DNA from: Thermoplasmata archaeon
GTDB lineage: Archaea; Thermoplasmatota; Thermoplasmata; Lutacidiplasmatales; UBA184
Assembly (NCBI GenBank): GCA_022749845.1
Contig: JAKIWX010000006.1
Coordinates: 1 to 40,279, forward strand
Direction: 5' to 3'
Length of the DNA stretch: 40,279 nucleotides
The first letter of the stretch is position 1, and each line of letters opens with the position of its first letter. The translations under genes were made by a program, and so were the position numbers. The notes under the pieces were generated by a model. It saw only the letters and a program-made list of their open reading frames with translations. It was not told the DNA's origin and made no database searches. Positions 8,365 through 16,434 of this stretch are shown one piece after another.

Positions 8365-9297
8365 TCAGGTCGGGCGCTGGCCGTCCGGCCGCATGAGCTT
8401 CAGGTAGGCATCCTCGAGGCTGAGCGTCGAGGAGGCGAAAGAGCGGATCGCGCCGATCTGCTGGCATGCGAGCAAGAGCTTCGTCCGCGCCTCGTCGGAG
8501 CCGTCGAAGGTGAGCCGGTACCGGCTCGGGCCGACGGCCTCGACCTTCGAGGCAAGACCCGTGAGGCTGGCGAGCCGGTCCGCCGCAGGCGCCGCGACGA
8601 ACTCGACGTCGATCTGGGTCTCCTTGAACCGGCCCGCGAGGCCCGCGACCGTGTCCTGGGCGACGATCTTGCCTTCGTTCACGAAGATGACCCGGTCGCA
8701 GATCTCCGTCACCTCGGGGAGAAGGTGGCTCGACATCAGGATGAGCCGGGTCCGCTTCAGCTCGACGAGTAGGTTCCGTATGATGACCCGCTCCGCAGGG
8801 TCAAGGCCGCTCGTCGGCTCGTCGAGCAGGATGATCTGCGGCTCGGAGATCAGGGCGGAGGCGAGGACGATCCGTTGGCGTTGTCCCTTCGAGAGCTTGC
8901 CGGTCCTGCGCTCGAGCGGGGGGAGCTCGAGGAGCTTCGCGTACCGTTCGATCTGGTCGCGCAACCTCTCGGGGGAGAGTCCGCGGAACTCCCCCACCAT
9001 CTGGAGCGCCTCCCGTCCGGTCTGCTGGGGGTACGGGTCCGGCGACTCGATGACCGCGCCGACGTCCCAGAGCGCCTCTTTCGGTCGCGCCGTCACGTCG
9101 GTCCCGTTGATCCGCGCGTGGCCGGTGCTCGGGCGGAGGAGCCGGGTGAGGAGCTTCAGGGTCGTCGTCTTCCCGGCGCCGTTGGGGCCGAGGTAGCCGA
9201 TCGCCCCTACGCCGTCGAACCGGAACGTGGCGGCGCTCAGCGCCGCGGTCTTCCCGAACTTCTTGCCGAGCTGCTCGGCCTCAATCGAGAGCGCCAC
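8365..9297 (-). CDS. ABC transporter ATP-binding protein (ABC-2 type exporter)
   Basis: A 310-residue ATPase with all catalytic motifs: Walker A GPNGAGKTTT (37-46), Q-loop region near 84, signature LSKGQ (135-139), Walker B IILLDEPT (155-162) and switch His191 (SSH). The last ~90 residues after the nucleotide-binding domain (ETQIDVEFVAAPA... LSLEDAYLKLM) form the C-terminal regulatory domain of the DrrA/CcmA/NatA group. It follows its permease by 3 bases and precedes the aminotransferase by 2, so all three are one transcript. The cargo is unknown: drugs, lipids, peptides or Na+ are possible for this group. Confidence 0.93.
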   Translation of the reverse strand: MALSIEAEQLGKKFGKTAALSAATFRFDGVGAIGYLGPNGAGKTTTLKLLTRLLRPSTGHARINGTDVTARPKEALWDVGAVIESPDPYPQQTGREALQMVGEFRGLSPERLRDQIERYAKLLELPPLERRTGKLSKGQRQRIVLASALISEPQIILLDEPTSGLDPAERVIIRNLLVELKRTRLILMSSHLLPEVTEICDRVIFVNEGKIVAQDTVAGLAGRFKETQIDVEFVAAPAADRLASLTGLASKVEAVGPSRYRLTFDGSDEARTKLLLACQQIGAIRSFASSTLSLEDAYLKLMRPDGQRPT

Positions 9298-9300
9298 GTA

Positions 9301-10119
9301 TCACCCCGTCGACTCCTTGAACTCGTAGATGAGGTAGCTGAGGAGAAGGGAGACGACGAGGTAGGCCGCCATGATCACGAGCCCCTCCCAGAGGTAGGGC
9401 TGGAACGAGCCGAACGGACCGCTCTCCCGGTGGGAGAGGGGGACGATCGGCTCGGTGATGGAGGCTTCGGCGTAGCTGAGCGCGAACCAGGGCTCGACGT
9501 TCGCGATCGCCGCAACGACGGAGGTGAGGATCGGGAGGATGACGAAGAACATGAGCACCGTCAGGAGAATGCTGAGCGCCGGGCTCTTCACGAGGGAGCT
9601 GAAGAAGAAGGCGAGCGCGACGGCGGCGGCGCTGAAAAGGAACGCCACGAGCATCGATTCGACGAGGCCGACGACGGGCAGACCACCCGTGAAGTAGATG
9701 GCCATCGCGATGGCGAAGATGTAGTAAAGGAGCGCGATGAGGAATGTCGTCAGTACTGCGGCGATGTACCGGCCGAGCAGGAGAACGCGGCGCCGGATGG
9801 GTAGGACGAGCGTGTAGTAGCCGGTCCGGGCACCGAAGTCCGTGGAGATTGCGTCTCCGCCGACAAGCGCCGCGCTGAAGTAGACGATGGTCGCGAGAAA
9901 CCCGAGGATGGCCGGTCCCGCGAGGAAGGCGGAGGAGTCCGGGGCAATCCTGAGGGTCCCGTTGTTCGTGAGGTAGGCAAGGAGCGTGAAAATGGTCGTG
10001 CCGAGGGCGACGACGATTGCCACCATCGCGAAGAAGCGATACGTCCGTAGGTAGGACTGGAGCTGGTAGCGCACCGCGACCAGCAGTTGCCGCTCGTCGC
10101 CTAGCACCGCCTCGGTCAT
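9301..10119 (-). CDS. ABC-2 type permease
   Basis: A 272-residue membrane protein with six predicted helices (about residues 28-52, 68-92, 118-145, 152-178, 182-210, 248-268). LGTTIFTLLAYL and VYFSAALVGGDAISTDFGARTGYYTLVLPIRRRVLLLGRYIA match the ABC2_membrane pattern, in which a cytosolic coupling segment precedes helix 3. It should form the transmembrane half of an exporter with the ATPase encoded directly downstream. Upstream sits an unusually clear TATA element (AATATTTA, 10148-10155) and a GGAG ribosome-binding-like sequence, marking this as the first gene of the operon. Confidence 0.9.
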   Translation of the reverse strand: MTEAVLGDERQLLVAVRYQLQSYLRTYRFFAMVAIVVALGTTIFTLLAYLTNNGTLRIAPDSSAFLAGPAILGFLATIVYFSAALVGGDAISTDFGARTGYYTLVLPIRRRVLLLGRYIAAVLTTFLIALLYYIFAIAMAIYFTGGLPVVGLVESMLVAFLFSAAAVALAFFFSSLVKSPALSILLTVLMFFVILPILTSVVAAIANVEPWFALSYAEASITEPIVPLSHRESGPFGSFQPYLWEGLVIMAAYLVVSLLLSYLIYEFKESTG

Positions 10120-10147
10120 CGTCCGCTCCTGCCGCGAGCGGAGCCGG

Positions 10148-10155
10148 AATATTTA
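10148..10155 (-). promoter_or_regulatory. TATA box for the ABC exporter operon
   Basis: AATATTTA (TAAATATT on the coding strand) is the most AT-rich block for several hundred bases. Its centre is 32-33 bases upstream of the permease ATG, leaving room for a short leader that contains GGAG. Confidence 0.6.
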
Positions 10156-10177
10156 GCGCCCCCGCAACGGGAGAACT

Positions 10178-11143
10178 TCACACGCGCCCCCGCCAGGGCG
10201 GAACGCTCGGGGGCGGTCGTTCGAACTCCTCGGGCATCGAGAGGGTGAGGACCCAGTTCGGTTCATCGACGGCCTCCGCGACGCGGAGCACACCTACGAG
10301 GCTAGTGAGGGCGTAGGCGGCCTCGGGGGTCCAGCCGGTGCTGCTCAACCGCTCGATCATCTGTTCAAGCGCCTGCTTCGCCCCGTCCCGGGGGTCGGGG
10401 GCGATTCCCGTCGTAGTGATCGACCCCGGTTCGGGGGCGGTAGACGCAAGGGAGCGAAGCTGCGGGGTTTCGATCGGATGCCGCTTTCGGAGCATCGGTC
10501 GGAGACGGACCCTCGCCGGCATCTCGATGCCCGTCCCACAGAGCTCTCCCCAGCCTTGACGGCCGTGCGGGTCCCCCACCGAGAGACCCGCCCCCGGCAC
10601 CTGCACCGGGAAATCTACGCGCGCTCCGTCCGAGAGCAGCGGCAAGTCGAGATTCCCACCGAACCGCTGGGGCGGGACCATCGGGTGCTCCCCCTCCGCC
10701 GGGAGAACCCCAAGGACGCCTAGCATCGGTCGCAACGGAATCCGGACTCCCGCGAGGAACCCGGTGCGGGCCGTCGCGACGCCACCGCGCAATCGCCATG
10801 TTGTGAGAGCATCCTTGAATCGGCCGCGCAGGAGTCCGAACTTCTCGAAGACGGCCGTCCACCCCCAAGTTCCGGGCTGAACGGAGAGAATCTCGACCCG
10901 AAGCGTGTCGCCGGGCTCAGCCCCGAGCACATGCATCGGTCCGACGGCCGCGTCCACTTTCCCCCAGTCCATCGTTCCGAGCTCCGCCGTCGTCGAGGCC
11001 GGCGAGAGCTGACCGGTGGAGGAGTCCGGCACAAGTAACTCTACGACCTCCCCGGGGTCGACCTCCAGGACGGGGGCGGTGGCCGGACTCCAACGGAGCT
11101 GCTGATGGAGCGGTGACCGCCCGTCCAATCGACGGACCCGCAT
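10178..11143 (-). CDS. Acetamidase/formamidase family amidohydrolase
   Basis: A 321-residue member of the FmdA_AmdA family, which hydrolyses formamide, acetamide or related short amides to ammonia and the acid. Recognised segments: APVLEVDPGEVVELLVPDSSTGQ at the N-terminus, VGPMHVLGAEPGDTLRVEIL near 70-88, FGGNLDLPLLSDGARVDFPV near 160, and VGDPHGRQGWGELCGTGIEMP near 195, the family's SVGDxHAxQGxGEVxGTAIE core with the metal/catalytic His and Glu. It is cytosolic, with no signal peptide. The TATA-like GTTAAG (11166-11171) is 25-26 bases upstream of the ATG, so the mRNA is probably leaderless. The exact amide is not known. Confidence 0.88.
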   Translation of the reverse strand: MRVRRLDGRSPLHQQLRWSPATAPVLEVDPGEVVELLVPDSSTGQLSPASTTAELGTMDWGKVDAAVGPMHVLGAEPGDTLRVEILSVQPGTWGWTAVFEKFGLLRGRFKDALTTWRLRGGVATARTGFLAGVRIPLRPMLGVLGVLPAEGEHPMVPPQRFGGNLDLPLLSDGARVDFPVQVPGAGLSVGDPHGRQGWGELCGTGIEMPARVRLRPMLRKRHPIETPQLRSLASTAPEPGSITTTGIAPDPRDGAKQALEQMIERLSSTGWTPEAAYALTSLVGVLRVAEAVDEPNWVLTLSMPEEFERPPPSVPPWRGRV

Positions 11144-11165
11144 GCGTCGGGCACACGCGGCGCGC

Positions 11166-11171
11166 CTTAAC
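11166..11171 (-). promoter_or_regulatory. TATA-like element of the acetamidase gene
   Basis: CTTAAC on the plus strand (GTTAAG in coding direction), centred 25-26 bases from the acetamidase ATG, the archaeal TATA-to-start spacing for a leaderless transcript. It may also be read towards the HNH gene. Confidence 0.5.
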
Positions 11172-11230
11172 TCGAACCTGCCTCCGGTCGAAGCGAAGAT
11201 TCTTCTTCCTTCCGGTCGCGGCCTTCCCGG

Positions 11231-11701
11231 ATGCGGGCGGGTCCTGCCCTGCGCCGGCGCAGCGAGCTTACGCGAGACTCGCTTTCTTGGTTCGGACCGG
11301 GTGCCGCGTTGCGCACGGCCGCCCGCCGGGCCGCTAGCTGCGTCGAGTGCGGTCAGGCCCTACGCTCGCGCCGCACGCCGTACTGCAGCCGGGGGTGCCG
11401 GTGGCGGTTCCACGGACGCTACTTCTGGGACGCGGCCCGACGGGTCGTGCTGCGCCGCGACCATTACACCTGCCAGGCCTGCGGACTCCGCAGTCGAAAG
11501 AGTGCTCTCGACGTCGACCACATCCGGGAGATCGCGGTGGGCGGAGCTCCGCTCGACTACGACAACCTGCAGACCCTCTGCCGCCCGTGCCATCGCGCGA
11601 AGACGTCGCGGTTCCTCCGCGACCGCCGCGGGAGCCGCGCGGCTCCGCTCCCCAGCGCGCCGGATCCCCGGTCCGAGGGACCCGAGTGGTTCCCCGCCTG
11701 A
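11231..11701 (+). CDS. HNH endonuclease with zinc-ribbon cysteines
   Basis: A 156-residue nuclease-like protein. CVECG and YCSRGC (residues ~37-56) form one Cys-pair knuckle. CQACG near 82 and CRPCH near 116 form the second, which frames the HNH core LDVDHIREIAVGGAPLDYDNLQTLC: D-H as metal/catalytic pair, then N, then H of CRPCH. This is the stand-alone HNH type seen in McrA-like restriction enzymes and phage or housekeeping nucleases. No methyltransferase or specificity gene is nearby, so a restriction role is not supported by context. It is separated from the acetamidase by 87 bases (divergent) and followed by a strong hairpin. Confidence 0.82.
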   Translation: MRAGPALRRRSELTRDSLSWFGPGAALRTAARRAASCVECGQALRSRRTPYCSRGCRWRFHGRYFWDAARRVVLRRDHYTCQACGLRSRKSALDVDHIREIAVGGAPLDYDNLQTLCRPCHRAKTSRFLRDRRGSRAAPLPSAPDPRSEGPEWFPA

Positions 11702-11705
11702 GGGG

Positions 11706-11724
11706 GAACGGGCTTCGCCCGTTC
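11706..11724 (+). terminator. Hairpin after the HNH gene
   Basis: GAACGGGC-TTC-GCCCGTTC is a perfect 8-bp stem with a 3-base loop starting 5 bases after the HNH stop. There is no T-run after it, so it may be a 3' end stabiliser rather than a true intrinsic terminator. Confidence 0.5.
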
Positions 11725-11794
11725 AGTTGGTGTACCCTGCGCCAGTCCACCGTTATCCGACGTTGCGCCATTGTGCGACGGGAGACTGAAGAAG

Positions 11795-12724
11795 ATGTTC
11801 CGACCGGTCGAAGAGGTTCTGGAAGCGCAGCCCACCATCGAGGGAGCGGGCGTGCATCTGCGTCGCGCCTTCGGCCACCGCGAGGTACCGCGTCTCGACC
11901 CGTTTCTGCTGCTCGATGACTTCCGGTCCGAGAACCCCGCCGAGTACGTCGCGGGATTCCCGTGGCACCCGCACCGCGGGATCGAGACCGTGACGTACAT
12001 GCTGGACGGCCGCGTCGACCACGAGGACAGCCTCGGGAACAAGGGGTCGATCGGTCCGGGGGACGTCCAATGGATGACCTCGGGGAGCGGGATCATTCAC
12101 CAGGAGATGCCCAAGATGGGCGACTCCAAGATGGGAGGATTCCAGCTCTGGGTGAACTTGCCCCAAGCTCGCAAGATGAGCGAGCCCGGCTACCAGGAGG
12201 TCGCCGACCGCCGCATCCCTGAGGCGACCCCCGCTCGCGGTGTTCGGGCCCGCGTGATCGCGGGCGAGCTCGCGGGAGTCCAAGGGCCGGTCCGGGAGAT
12301 CTCGGTCCAACCGCAGTTCCTCGACGTTCGGCTCGAGCCGCGGGCGGAGTACACGCACCCGACGGTCCCGGGCCACACGGTCTTCTCCTACCTGCTCGAA
12401 GGGTCGGCAACGTTCGACGAGCAGGCGAGCGACCGCGTCGACAACGGGAACCTTGTCCTGTTCGGGGACGGCGCGTCGGTCCGTCTTCGCGCGGGAGAAC
12501 GCGGTGCGCGCATGCTACTCATCTCGGGCCGGCCGCTCAAGGAACCGGTGGCGTGGTGGGGCCCGATCGTCATGACGAACCGCAAGGAGCTCGAGACCGC
12601 GGTGGAGGAGTTCCAGAACGGAACCTTCCTGCGGCACCGCGGCCGCCCGGCCAAGACGGCTCCGCCGGAGCCGAACGCTCCGCCGGCGACGGAGCCGAAG
12701 AGTTGGCCGGGGCAGGACCCCTAG
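11795..12724 (+). CDS. Pirin family protein (bicupin)
   Basis: A 309-residue bicupin. The N-terminal cupin has the complete pirin metal site: WHPHRG (His58, His60) and IIHQEMP (His102, Glu104), with the flanking ETVTYMLDGRVDHEDSLG and GPGDVQWMTSGSGI motifs. The C-terminal cupin (FSYLLEGSATFDEQASD, VLFGDG) lacks an obvious metal site, as usual. Pirins bind Fe, and some have quercetinase or redox-sensing activity; the role here is open. The start is set at the ATG 11795 because the upstream in-frame start is a TTG only eight codons earlier. The tail after residue 275 is proline-rich and disordered. It is convergent with the MscS gene. Confidence 0.92.
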   Translation: MFRPVEEVLEAQPTIEGAGVHLRRAFGHREVPRLDPFLLLDDFRSENPAEYVAGFPWHPHRGIETVTYMLDGRVDHEDSLGNKGSIGPGDVQWMTSGSGIIHQEMPKMGDSKMGGFQLWVNLPQARKMSEPGYQEVADRRIPEATPARGVRARVIAGELAGVQGPVREISVQPQFLDVRLEPRAEYTHPTVPGHTVFSYLLEGSATFDEQASDRVDNGNLVLFGDGASVRLRAGERGARMLLISGRPLKEPVAWWGPIVMTNRKELETAVEEFQNGTFLRHRGRPAKTAPPEPNAPPATEPKSWPGQDP

Positions 12725-12730
12725 CTCCGA

Positions 12731-13555
12731 CTACTCGCTCGCCTTCGCGGGCGGAGCCGCCGGTGCTTTCGCCGGAGGCGGTGCGGCCTCGGGCTTCGCT
12801 TCCACCGGCTTCGGTCGCGGCAGTTGGAACCGCTGGATCGTTTCGCCCACCCGCTTCACTACCTCGGCCGACAAGGCGTCCCGTTCCTCGGGCCGCCGGA
12901 TCATGATGGTGAGCGTGAGCTCGGTGCCCTGCGCGCTTCGCGATTTGAGGGCCAGCACGGGAGGATAGCGCCGGTCGAGCCTGAGGCGGAGCTTGCCGAG
13001 CCGCTTCAGGAGCTCGCTCTCGAAGAGCGGTAGGTCGACCCCGCTCCCCAGCGTGAACGGCACCGTGAGCTCCTTCCAGGCCTGGGGGGAGGTGTTGACG
13101 AGCACCTCGGTCATGAAGATGGAGTTCGGGATGGAGACGAGCTGGTCGTCTCCCGTGATGAGCACGGTGCTTGTCGCGTTGATCTCGATCACCTTGCCCG
13201 AGAACTCCCGGACGCGGATCGAGTCCCCGACCTTGTAGGGGGAGTAGATGTCCGTGAAGTACTTCGCCCCGAAGTTCTCGAGCTGCTCCCGCAGGGCGAC
13301 GAGCACCGCCACGCCGGCGAGCGCAATCACGAGGAGCAGGATGTCCGAGTTGATCCCGACCTCCTGGATCGCGAAGATGCCTCCGATGAGCCAGACGATG
13401 ACGGCGCCGAGCCGCCGGGCGCCGGCTGCGACCTGCGGCGCGCTCTGGCGCATCCCCCGGCCGACCACGTAGGAAGCGAGGCGCGCGACGAGCGCCGTGA
13501 TGGCGAGAATCAGCGCGGCGTAGAGCTCGGGCAGAAACTGGACGAGCAGGTTCAT
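12731..13555 (-). CDS. MscS-family mechanosensitive channel
   Basis: A 274-residue small-conductance mechanosensitive channel. Three helices: about 8-28, 50-70 and the pore helix 76-100 (LLVIALAGVAVLVALREQLENFGAKYF). Then come the family's beta-domain motifs YKVGDSIRV, GKVIEINATSTVLITGDDQLVSIPNSIF and an alpha/beta C-domain to about 245. The last ~30 residues are an Ala/Pro/Lys-rich tail. It opens under membrane tension to release solutes after hypo-osmotic shock. It follows the glycosyltransferase stop by 3 bases, so the pair is one operon, pointing to osmolyte handling (inference). Confidence 0.93.
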   Translation of the reverse strand: MNLLVQFLPELYAALILAITALVARLASYVVGRGMRQSAPQVAAGARRLGAVIVWLIGGIFAIQEVGINSDILLLVIALAGVAVLVALREQLENFGAKYFTDIYSPYKVGDSIRVREFSGKVIEINATSTVLITGDDQLVSIPNSIFMTEVLVNTSPQAWKELTVPFTLGSGVDLPLFESELLKRLGKLRLRLDRRYPPVLALKSRSAQGTELTLTIMIRRPEERDALSAEVVKRVGETIQRFQLPRPKPVEAKPEAAPPPAKAPAAPPAKASE

Positions 13556-13558
13556 GGA

Positions 13559-15010
13559 CTACGCCCCCACCACTTCGGCGAAGAGCCGGCCCTCGGCCTC
13601 GGAGGCGGCGTCGAGCGAGCACTGCTTCGCCGTGGTGAATCCCTGGCGCCCGAGCCGGCGGCGGAGTCCTTCGTCCTGCAACAACTTCGACATCTTCACC
13701 ACGAGCTCGCCGGGCTCGTCCGGGTCGAACAGCACCCCATTGCTCCCCTCCTTGATGAGCTCCGCGACCCCAGCACGTTGCGTCACGATTACGGGCTTGT
13801 GGTGAAGCCAACCCTCCACCACGACGAGCCCGAACCCCTCCCGCAAGGAGGGGAGGAGCAAGATCGAGCAGCGTTCGTAGAAGCAGTCGAGCTCCCGCTG
13901 GGGGAGGTGGCCGGTGAAGACCACGCGAGAGCGAACTCCCCGTTCCTCCGCGACTCCCTCGAGGTGCGCTCTCCACGACGCGGACTTGGAGAGACCGAGA
14001 CCTTTGCCCGAGCCCGAAAAGCTTCCGTTCCCCACCAGTACGAGCTTGAGCCGGGGGTGCTCTCGAAGGAGCTCCGCGAGGGCGCGGATAGCCCGGTCCT
14101 GGCCTTTCATGGGATCCATCCGCCCGACGACGAGGAGCACGTCGTCCTGTGGCTCTACCTGCAACCGAGCGCAGGTTCGGCGAACCTCCTCCTGCGGGGG
14201 CGCGGTGTACTCCCCGGGATCGACGTACGGATAGATACGACGGGCCGCACCCGAATGTCCAAACGCCTTGAGGGCCGCAAGGTACCGGTCGGTGCTGACC
14301 ACGACCATGTCGTAGCTATCGAAGTAGGTCGAGAGCACGGGCTTCCACGCCTCGGGGATCTGCTCCTCCTCGAAGGGGATGTGCCACCGGAACACCTTCG
14401 GCTTCAGCGTGTTCAACATCTGGCCGACGGGTAGCTGTTGGAAGTCGTGGACGTAGAACAGGTCGAAGTCGTGCTGCTGGTCGAGGGTGCGCATCCGTTC
14501 CGCGGTGATCCGGTTGTAGTAGGCGTAGTCGGTGAAGTCGACGCTCCAGAACAGCTCCTCGTCGAGGTCGGTGTCGGGAAGGCCGTGGACGGTCCCCCAG
14601 ATCGCCTCCTTCGTCCGGGCGTAGCTCGCGAGCCGGGCCGGGTCGAGGGCGAGGTTGTGGAGCGTGACCCCGCTGAAAGTGAGCGTTGGCGGGGCCGTCG
14701 GATTGAGCGAGATCCAATGGGCACTCTCGAGGACGCCCGAGGAGAGGAGCCGCTGCACGAGCGGGAAGACCATCCGGGTCACCCCTCCCGGCGAGAATCT
14801 GTAGTCCACCCCTTCGACGAGCCCCGTCAGCCCCGATTCGGCGTCGAGCGGCGGCATGAGCTCGAGTTTCTGCGGGGTGATGAGGAAAAGCACGAGCGGT
14901 GTCTGCGTGTTGATGCACACCGCGAGCTCCGAAGCCTTTGCTCCGGCCCCGGAGCGCATCCTTGGTGAACCCGCTCGCGCTGGCGGGCCGGCGGTCCCCT
15001 TCTCCGGCAT
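13559..15010 (-). CDS. GT-B (GT4) glycosyltransferase, trehalose synthase TreT-like
   Basis: A 483-residue GT-B enzyme. The N-domain segment FDLFYVHDFQQLPVGQML then VFRWHIPFEEEQIPEAW strongly resembles the acceptor domain of archaeal TreT (trehalose glycosyltransferring synthase) and trehalose-phosphate synthases. The C-domain has VVGRMDPMKGQDRAI (donor phosphate Arg/Lys) and the EX7E motif EGFGLVVVEG, followed by the AGVAELIKEG loop. TreT transfers glucose from an NDP-glucose to glucose to form trehalose; other GT4 members make glucosylglycerate-type solutes. The ATG at 15010 is used; one at 14959 is also possible. It is co-transcribed with MscS. Confidence 0.85.
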   Translation of the reverse strand: MPEKGTAGPPARAGSPRMRSGAGAKASELAVCINTQTPLVLFLITPQKLELMPPLDAESGLTGLVEGVDYRFSPGGVTRMVFPLVQRLLSSGVLESAHWISLNPTAPPTLTFSGVTLHNLALDPARLASYARTKEAIWGTVHGLPDTDLDEELFWSVDFTDYAYYNRITAERMRTLDQQHDFDLFYVHDFQQLPVGQMLNTLKPKVFRWHIPFEEEQIPEAWKPVLSTYFDSYDMVVVSTDRYLAALKAFGHSGAARRIYPYVDPGEYTAPPQEEVRRTCARLQVEPQDDVLLVVGRMDPMKGQDRAIRALAELLREHPRLKLVLVGNGSFSGSGKGLGLSKSASWRAHLEGVAEERGVRSRVVFTGHLPQRELDCFYERCSILLLPSLREGFGLVVVEGWLHHKPVIVTQRAGVAELIKEGSNGVLFDPDEPGELVVKMSKLLQDEGLRRRLGRQGFTTAKQCSLDAASEAEGRLFAEVVGA

Positions 15011-15156
15011 CTCGGTCGACCGACCTCCCCTACCGGCGTGGGTAGAACTGGGTATCGGTCTCTCGGGAGCGACGAGACCAACCAACGTCAGGCAACCCTC
15101 CTCTTCCGGCCCGAGGAAGTCCGCGCCGCGGTGAATCGAGCCGTCGCGAGCCAGCT

Positions 15157-15163
15157 TCTAATA
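15157..15163 (+). promoter_or_regulatory. TATA-like element of the molybdoenzyme gene
   Basis: TTCTAATA is centred about 29 bases before the ATG at 15189 in otherwise GC-rich DNA, which fits a leaderless or nearly leaderless archaeal transcript. Confidence 0.5.
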
Positions 15164-15188
15164 GACGGAGTTGCCACGACCTGCCGGC

Positions 15189-16322
15189 ATGGCGGAAGCA
15201 CCGGCTCGTCACGGGCCCAAGGCTGCCGACGGGCCCGTCCCCGCGGAGGAGATCTCCGAGCTGCTCGAGGTGGTGAGCCGCGAGCCCGCCTGTGCCGAGG
15301 CGCCCCCCTCCACCCTCGACGCTGCCCTCACCCCCAACGACCGATTCTTCGTCCGCAACCACTTCCCCGTCCCCCACCTCGACCGGAGTACCTGGCGGCT
15401 CGAGATCGGCGGGAAGGTCTCCCGTCCGCTCTCCCTCTCCTACGAGGAGTTGACCGGGAGAGAGAGCCGAACCCTTCGGGCCTTGCTCGAGTGCGCCGGG
15501 AACAGCCGGCGCGCGATGTACCCTCCGGCCGAAGGAGTCCCCTGGAATCATGGGGCGCTCGGGGCGGCCGAGTGGCACGGGGTCCCGCTCGCGGAACTCC
15601 TCGCCGAGGCAGGAGCGTTCGACACTGCGAGCGAGGTGATCCTTACCGGGGCGGATCGGGGAACGGAACCGGGCGTGCGCGGAACGATTGCCTACGAGAT
15701 GAGCCTCCCCCTTGAGAAGGCCCGCGACCCCGACACGCTGGTGGCTCTGCGGATGAACGGGGAGCCCCTCTCGGCGATGCACGGAGCGCCGGCCCGGGTC
15801 GTGGTGCCCGGTTGGTACGGCATGGCGTCGGTCAAGTGGCTCACCCGGATCACGGTAAGTGCCGAGCCGTTCCGTGGCTTCTTCCGGACCGAATCGTACG
15901 TGATGATCCCCGAGGGCCCCGAGCGAGGATCGCCTCCGCCTCCCGTGACCACCCTCCGGGTGAAGTCCCTCATCACGTGGCCCGCCGAGGGAGCGACGCT
16001 CCCCCCGGGCCTCTACTCGGTCCGGGGCGCTGCCTGGTCCGGCGAGAGCCCCGTCGCGGGGGTCGAACTCACCTCCTCCTCCGGCCGGGATGGGAGCGCC
16101 GGTCCTTGGCTTGCGGCGAAGCTCCTCGACGAGCCCAGCACCCTGACTTGGTGCCGCTGGGAATGCCCGATCGACTTCCGGGTGGAGGGTCACTTCGTCC
16201 TGCGGGCACGCGCGAGCGATCGATCCGGGAACTCGCAGCCTCTGCACGCGCGCTGGAACTTCCGCGGCATGTCCACCAATTCGATCCACGCGGTACGGGT
16301 GACGGTTCGCGGCCCACGCTAA
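15189..16322 (+). CDS. Sulfite oxidase-family molybdopterin oxidoreductase
   Basis: A 377-residue protein with the two sulfite-oxidase domains. The Mo-cofactor domain has FFVRNHFPVP (Arg56, His58, cofactor contacts), LLECAGNSRRAM (Cys102, the Mo thiolate ligand) and HGAPARVVVPGWYGMASVKWL (substrate/cofactor loop). The C-terminal Ig-like dimerisation domain runs from about 255 (ITWPAEGATLPPG... VAGVELTSS). No heme domain and no Sec or Tat signal, so it should be cytosolic and use an external electron acceptor. It could oxidise sulfite to sulfate or act like the MsrP/YedY side of the family; the presence of the dimerisation domain favours the sulfite oxidase side. The ATG at 15189 is chosen over an upstream TTG. 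Confidence 0.88.
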   Translation: MAEAPARHGPKAADGPVPAEEISELLEVVSREPACAEAPPSTLDAALTPNDRFFVRNHFPVPHLDRSTWRLEIGGKVSRPLSLSYEELTGRESRTLRALLECAGNSRRAMYPPAEGVPWNHGALGAAEWHGVPLAELLAEAGAFDTASEVILTGADRGTEPGVRGTIAYEMSLPLEKARDPDTLVALRMNGEPLSAMHGAPARVVVPGWYGMASVKWLTRITVSAEPFRGFFRTESYVMIPEGPERGSPPPPVTTLRVKSLITWPAEGATLPPGLYSVRGAAWSGESPVAGVELTSSSGRDGSAGPWLAAKLLDEPSTLTWCRWECPIDFRVEGHFVLRARASDRSGNSQPLHARWNFRGMSTNSIHAVRVTVRGPR

Positions 16323-16434
16323 GCCTAATCGTGGCCACCAGCCCGCCCCTACTCCCGCGGCGTCAGGGGGCCCCGCGGTTCCCGGGTTGCCGCAGCCGAT
16401 AAGCGGACGCGTGCCGGGGGGAAGGTAGGTTCGC

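Noticed and set aside
11347-11919. 190-residue plus-strand frame across the HNH/pirin junction
   Set aside because: Overlaps two genes with strong family motifs in other frames and is Arg/Pro-rich.
12570-13976. 468-residue minus-strand frame over the MscS and glycosyltransferase genes
   Set aside because: Same strand but a different frame from two well-supported genes; composition is Arg/Ala/Gly/Pro-rich noise.
16355-16378. CCGCGG...CCGCGG inverted repeat after the molybdoenzyme gene
   Set aside because: Both arms are self-palindromic and very GC-rich, so pairing is likely by chance in this DNA; there is no T-tract.
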